A DNA stretch of 64,000 nt from Epinephelus fuscoguttatus (lineage: Eukaryota > Chordata > Actinopteri > Perciformes > Serranidae), in NCBI RefSeq assembly GCF_011397635.1, contig NC_064757.1:29769839-29833838 (forward strand). The letters run 5' to 3'. The position numbers were made by a program, and so were the translations under genes. The notes under the pieces are model-generated. The model worked only from the letters and a program-made list of their open reading frames with translations, was not told where the DNA came from and did no database searches. Positions within the stretch are counted from its first letter, which is position 1; every line of letters starts with the position of its first letter. Below, in pieces: positions 60,960-64,000 of this stretch.

Positions 60960-61200
60960 CAAATCCGAGAGTGGGCGGTTCCTCGAAGTGTAAACCACGA
61001 ATCTGATTGGCTGAGGGATCGCCCTAGCAACCGCTTGGGCACAGTTCCCAGGGCCTATCATGTGTCTCATATGGAGAACTTTAAACTGAAATGGGCGGGG
61101 CAGAGTGTAACTGACAGCCCGCGCGTCCAATCACGTAGCGTCCTGCATCTCTGGCAGCCAATGGCGTGCGCAGAACAGCGTAGGGGGAGGAGTCGGGCTT
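60960..61200 (+). promoter_or_regulatory. cdc14b: CpG promoter with CCAAT and GC boxes before cdc14b exon 1b
   Basis: This CpG-rich stretch has an inverted CCAAT (ATTGG at 61006-61010), two direct CCAAT boxes at 61127-61131 and 61158-61162, 31 bp apart, and GGGCGG boxes near 60973 and 61093. No TATA box is evident. Multiple CCAAT boxes about three helical turns apart are typical of NF-Y-driven cell-cycle promoters. Placement 300-450 bp before the exon 1b ATG suggests it drives the 1b transcript. Confidence 0.55.
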
Positions 61201-61457
61201 AGATCATTTTTTAGCAGAGTGCGCACTTGCACGCGAAACTCTCCTTCCCTCGACTTCTCTTCCCGTCGCCTGCCAACTTTCTAGTCCCGGAGAGTTAGCT
61301 GAAGCTTAAAAACATTTTCTTAAATCGCTTAATTTTTTAAACATCGCTTTATATTGACTTTTTAAAGCCTCGTGCTCAAAATCAGGAGACGTTTTACCAA
61401 GTATGCGCAAGTCCTTGTGAAGAAAATCAACCTCGTACGTTTCTCTGCAAAACAGGC

Positions 61458-61524
61458 ATGTTCAAAACTGTGGGCAAGATGACCGCGGATGATGTTTCGT
61501 CAAGATGCATTGAGTTTATCAAGG
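61458..61524 (+). CDS. cdc14b: CDC14 phosphatase B, alternative first exon 1b
   Basis: This second possible first coding exon starts MFKTVGKMTADDV and ends CIEFIK plus one base (phase 1). The donor is AAGG|GTGAGT. Spliced to exon 2 it gives FIKDQLYFAILK, which resembles the CDC14A start (EFMKDRLYFA). It lacks the basic targeting segment of exon 1a. The CpG promoter with CCAAT and GC boxes just upstream supports independent transcription. Confidence is for the exon being real; isoform use is inferred. Confidence 0.75.
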
Positions 61525-61697
61525 GTGAGTTGCTAGAAAACACTGTAAAAAGTAGTTATAGACAAAGAAGAGCTAATATGGGGGAAATGAGGGGACAACA
61601 GAAGTTTGTATGCATGACAAAAGCAAGTAACTGCCTCTGTGTGTTGTCGCCCTACCCCCCTCCACCCTCCTCCTCCCTCTCCCTTCTCCTCCTCCAG

Positions 61698-61788
61698 ATC
61701 AACTGTATTTCGCCATATTAAAGCAAAAGATCAAGAGCACAGCTGAGCGCCACTGCTTCTGCATAGATGAAGAGCTGGCATATGAGAA
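61698..61788 (+). CDS. cdc14b: CDC14 phosphatase B, coding exon 2
   Basis: This exon encodes (D)QLYFAILKQKIKSTAERH, then CFCIDEELAYE(N). It is the start of the N-terminal DSPn domain of CDC14, a catalytically inactive phosphatase-like fold that shapes the substrate groove. It is entered in phase 1 from either first exon after CCTCCAG and left in phase 2 at GAGAA|GTAAGT. Confidence 0.93.
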
Positions 61789-62505
61789 GTAAGTTATCAG
61801 TGTCATCTCATCTTTGCATTTTGGACAGACTCTGTTTGCTCGTTGCTGCATGTGTTATATGCTTTGCCCCTGACCTTTGCTCTTCTTCCAGTGCAATAAA
61901 AGACATTTGAAATGACCACACCTTATGGTACCATTGCAGTCCTTTAAAAGTTATCTTTCAGGCCATTAGAGCTGGTGGGAGCAGGCTTGCACATGAGCAA
62001 TTCAAAATACAGTGATCCTTTTTTTAATTTGGTATTAAATGTTTTGTAGCTCACTATTGCAAAAGCAAAATATAGAAGAAGTAATTTGGTGCACTGCTTT
62101 AGATAAACACTAAATGACCCTTTTACTGTTGGAAGAAATCCAAATAACCACAACAGCATTAAAAATTAAAATCAAATAAACAAATAAAAGCACCTTTTTC
62201 TGCAGGTCATGGCTGTTTAAATGGGCTGTTGTTAGATCGGCGTCAGGAGAGGACACGACTGACCTTTCAGAGCCCTTTTTGTGCCACTGGTACAAAAAGG
62301 ACCTCTTGTCTTTGCAGCTTTTTGTCCCGCTCTGAGTGACCCACTCTGGCATCAAATGCTTCCAAATTTAGTCTTTACTCTGTCAGTGTTTTTACTGTTT
62401 CAGTCTGAGGTAGCTGATTCTATCTAGTGAAACATCCCCAGAGACGGTGGCTGGTTGCATAAATAGCCACTCTGACACTCTTCTTCTTCTCCCTGTCTCT
62501 CCCAG

Positions 62506-62581
62506 CTTCTATGCGGACTTTGGTCCCCTTAACCTGGCCATGTTTTATCGCTTCTGTTGCAAGCTGACAAAGAAGCTCAAG
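62506..62581 (+). CDS. cdc14b: CDC14 phosphatase B, coding exon 3
   Basis: This exon encodes (N)[18 protein letters not shown], then [19 protein letters not shown] is a near-invariant CDC14 motif in the DSPn domain. Acceptor CTCCCAG, donor AAG|GTAAAG, leaving phase 0. Confidence 0.95.
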
Positions 62582-63150
62582 GTAAAGTAAACCGTTGGTG
62601 TTAATTGTACTTCCTGGAGGAAAGAATGGGAGGCAAAACCCAGGTCAATCGATATCTATTCATACCTGTAGTAGATAGGCTGAATAAGGTGGGGTTAAAG
62701 ATTTTTGCACGACAGCTTTGTCAATTTTTTACAGTTAAATTTATAGCTCCAATATATCTCTGTTTTGTGTCATCACTGTTCCTCTCTGTCAAGGCAGTTG
62801 GTATTTGGCGCGTCGTGATTTTCGAGGCTGTCAGGCACAGATTTAGCTGAAGTTTGGACACAGATGATTCAGCCTCTTTCCAGCTCTAGTACATAATTGT
62901 CCTATGTGATTATGCCAAAACTGTTTTTATCTTAAAATTGTGTTAATTGGCATCCACCGCACCTCCTATGTAGAAAGTCATTATTTAATTTATGAGTTAA
63001 AGTCCTCGTTTTTATCCCCATCCATCCTTATTTTGTCCAGCCACTGTGGCTTACTGTAATGTCCACATTTAACCTTTTATATGTAAGTCAAATAAATAAA
63101 TACGTTATCACATGTCAGTTCATACTGTTGCGATGAATATCTTTGCACAG

Positions 63151-63243
63151 TCCATCACGCTGTCAAGGAAGAAGATCATCTTCTACACCTGTGGAGATCA
63201 GAAGAAACAAGCCAATGCTGCCTACCTGATCGGCTCATATGCA
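63151..63243 (+). CDS. cdc14b: CDC14 phosphatase B, coding exon 4
   Basis: This exon encodes 31 residues, [20 protein letters not shown] and [13 protein letters not shown](K/R)KQANAA is the conserved DSPn signature. SITL resembles CDC14B, while the LSRKKI and YTC parts resemble CDC14A. Acceptor TTGCACAG, donor GCA|GTAAGT. Confidence 0.95.
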
Positions 63244-63331
63244 GTAAGTGGTGTGCAAACACGCATAGTACATACAGGTTGTGAACTAATAATAAAAGTA
63301 GCACTTGCTGATTGGACATTTGTGTTTTAAG

Positions 63332-63408
63332 GTGATGAATCTAAACATGACGCCAGAGGAGGCCTACAGTCTGCTGGTGTCCAGGAATTCAACATATATT
63401 CCATTCAG
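63332..63408 (+). CDS. cdc14b: CDC14 phosphatase B, coding exon 5
   Basis: This exon encodes VMNLNMTPEEAYSLLVSRNS, then TYIPF(R). The TPEEAY helix and the (Y)IPFR turn are conserved in all vertebrate CDC14 proteins. Acceptor TTTTAAG, donor TTCAG|GTAACA, leaving phase 2. Confidence 0.94.
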
Positions 63409-63701
63409 GTAACAAGTCATTTGTAATGTATATGTTTCACATTTAATGAGAGTTTTAAAATAAGAACTGCTGCAGCTTGGGCTGAACAGTATATTGTGTT
63501 AGTGTCCTCATTGTCATGTGCAATACACATAAAATATTTTGCTTTTTGAAGACCAACTTCAAGAGAGAGGGAGGTGAAAGCATTTGAGATAGATAAAGAT
63601 AAAGATAAAAGTTTACATCCTTCCCAGAGAAATAAACTAGATGAATAAAGATCCGTATTATGTTATGCTGATAAGGACTGTCAGTATGATTTATGTTTCA
63701 G

Positions 63702-63768
63702 AGATGCTTCGTTTGGAACCTGCATGTACAATCTGAACATCCTCGATTGCCTTCGTGGTGTTCACAAG
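63702..63768 (+). CDS. cdc14b: CDC14 phosphatase B, coding exon 6
   Basis: This exon encodes (R)[18 protein letters not shown], then GVHK. DASFGxCxYNLxILDCL is the conserved segment closing the DSPn domain and is nearer to CDC14A (DASFGNC) than to CDC14B (DAAYGSC). Acceptor GTTTCAG, donor AAG|GTACGT, leaving phase 0. Confidence 0.94.
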
Positions 63769-63853
63769 GTACGTCTTTTTAAGCTTCATTTATTTTTCTT
63801 TCTTGCTGTGTCACGCTCCTAATGAAATTAACTTCCTCTCTACCATATTCCAG

Positions 63854-64000
63854 GCTCTGCAGTACGGCTGGCTCGACTTCTCCAAATTTGATGTGGAAGA
63901 ATACGAGCACTATGAGAGGGCAGAAAATGGAGACTTGAACTGGATCATTCCAGGAAAGTTCCTCGCGTTCAGCGGGCCTCACCCAAAAAGCAAAATAGAG
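63854..64000 (+). CDS. cdc14b: CDC14 phosphatase B, coding exon 7 (cut by window edge)
   Basis: This exon encodes 49 residues to the window edge: [20 protein letters not shown], then [20 protein letters not shown] and GPHPKSKIE. This is the linker from the DSPn domain to the catalytic domain; DLNWI(I/V)[11 protein letters not shown] is strongly conserved. The catalytic HCKAGLGR loop lies beyond the window. Acceptor ATTCCAG. The last residues resemble CDC14A more than human CDC14B. Confidence 0.93.

Overview
This window is from a vertebrate nuclear genome, most likely a percomorph (perch-like) teleost. Split genes have GT-AG introns. There are many (CA)n, (CT)n and (AGG)n microsatellites, and fish-type tRNA-derived SINEs, hAT, Tc1, PIF and TTAA-flanked DNA transposon remnants. 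Nothing bacterial is present.

Three protein-coding genes can be read, all in the right-hand third. fbxl17 lies on the minus strand. Its first five coding exons run from 49756 down to 45281 (163+127+41+86+44 codons, all phase 0) and cover the N-terminal region, the F-box and the first leucine-rich repeats. The remaining LRR exons were not found, so about 45 kb (1..45280) is read as part of one very large intron. prxl2c (formerly AAED1) is complete on the plus strand in six exons (54793..57953), encoding 225 aa with a C-x-x-C thioredoxin-fold active site. cdc14b follows on the plus strand from 60412. It has two alternative first coding exons, a basic B-type exon and a second exon near an NF-Y/GC-box CpG promoter. 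Both join the same exon 2 in phase, and the gene runs off the right edge at exon 7, before the catalytic loop.

The fbxl17 intron is a patchwork of unique, AT-rich, homeobox-site-like DNA and transposon remnants. The clearest remnants are: a SINE split by a 664-bp inverted-repeat element (3276..4297); two TTAA-flanked elements with long terminal inverted repeats (21..700, 4468..5100) and smaller relatives; a hAT element with an 8-bp target duplication and a nested SINE (25547..26286); a PIF/Harbinger-like MITE with TTA duplications (34340..34887); a tandem array of ~70-bp units (42545..43070); and a scrambled Tc1 relic (44225..44715). Among the genes are a solo LTR 49 bp from the fbxl17 exon 1 splice donor (48885..49218), LINE 3' ends inside fbxl17 and prxl2c introns, and a Penelope-like inverted repeat carrying a hammerhead-ribozyme-like core in prxl2c intron 2 (55636..55946).

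fbxl17 and prxl2c are head to head, with a CpG-bearing intergenic region that may hold a divergent promoter. The prxl2c-cdc14b pair matches the human 9q22 neighbourhood; fbxl17 is on human chromosome 5, so its attachment here is a synteny point. The three proteins act separately: ubiquitin-ligase quality control of BTB dimers, a peroxiredoxin-like protein, and a dual-specificity phosphatase. No operon-like functional link is implied.
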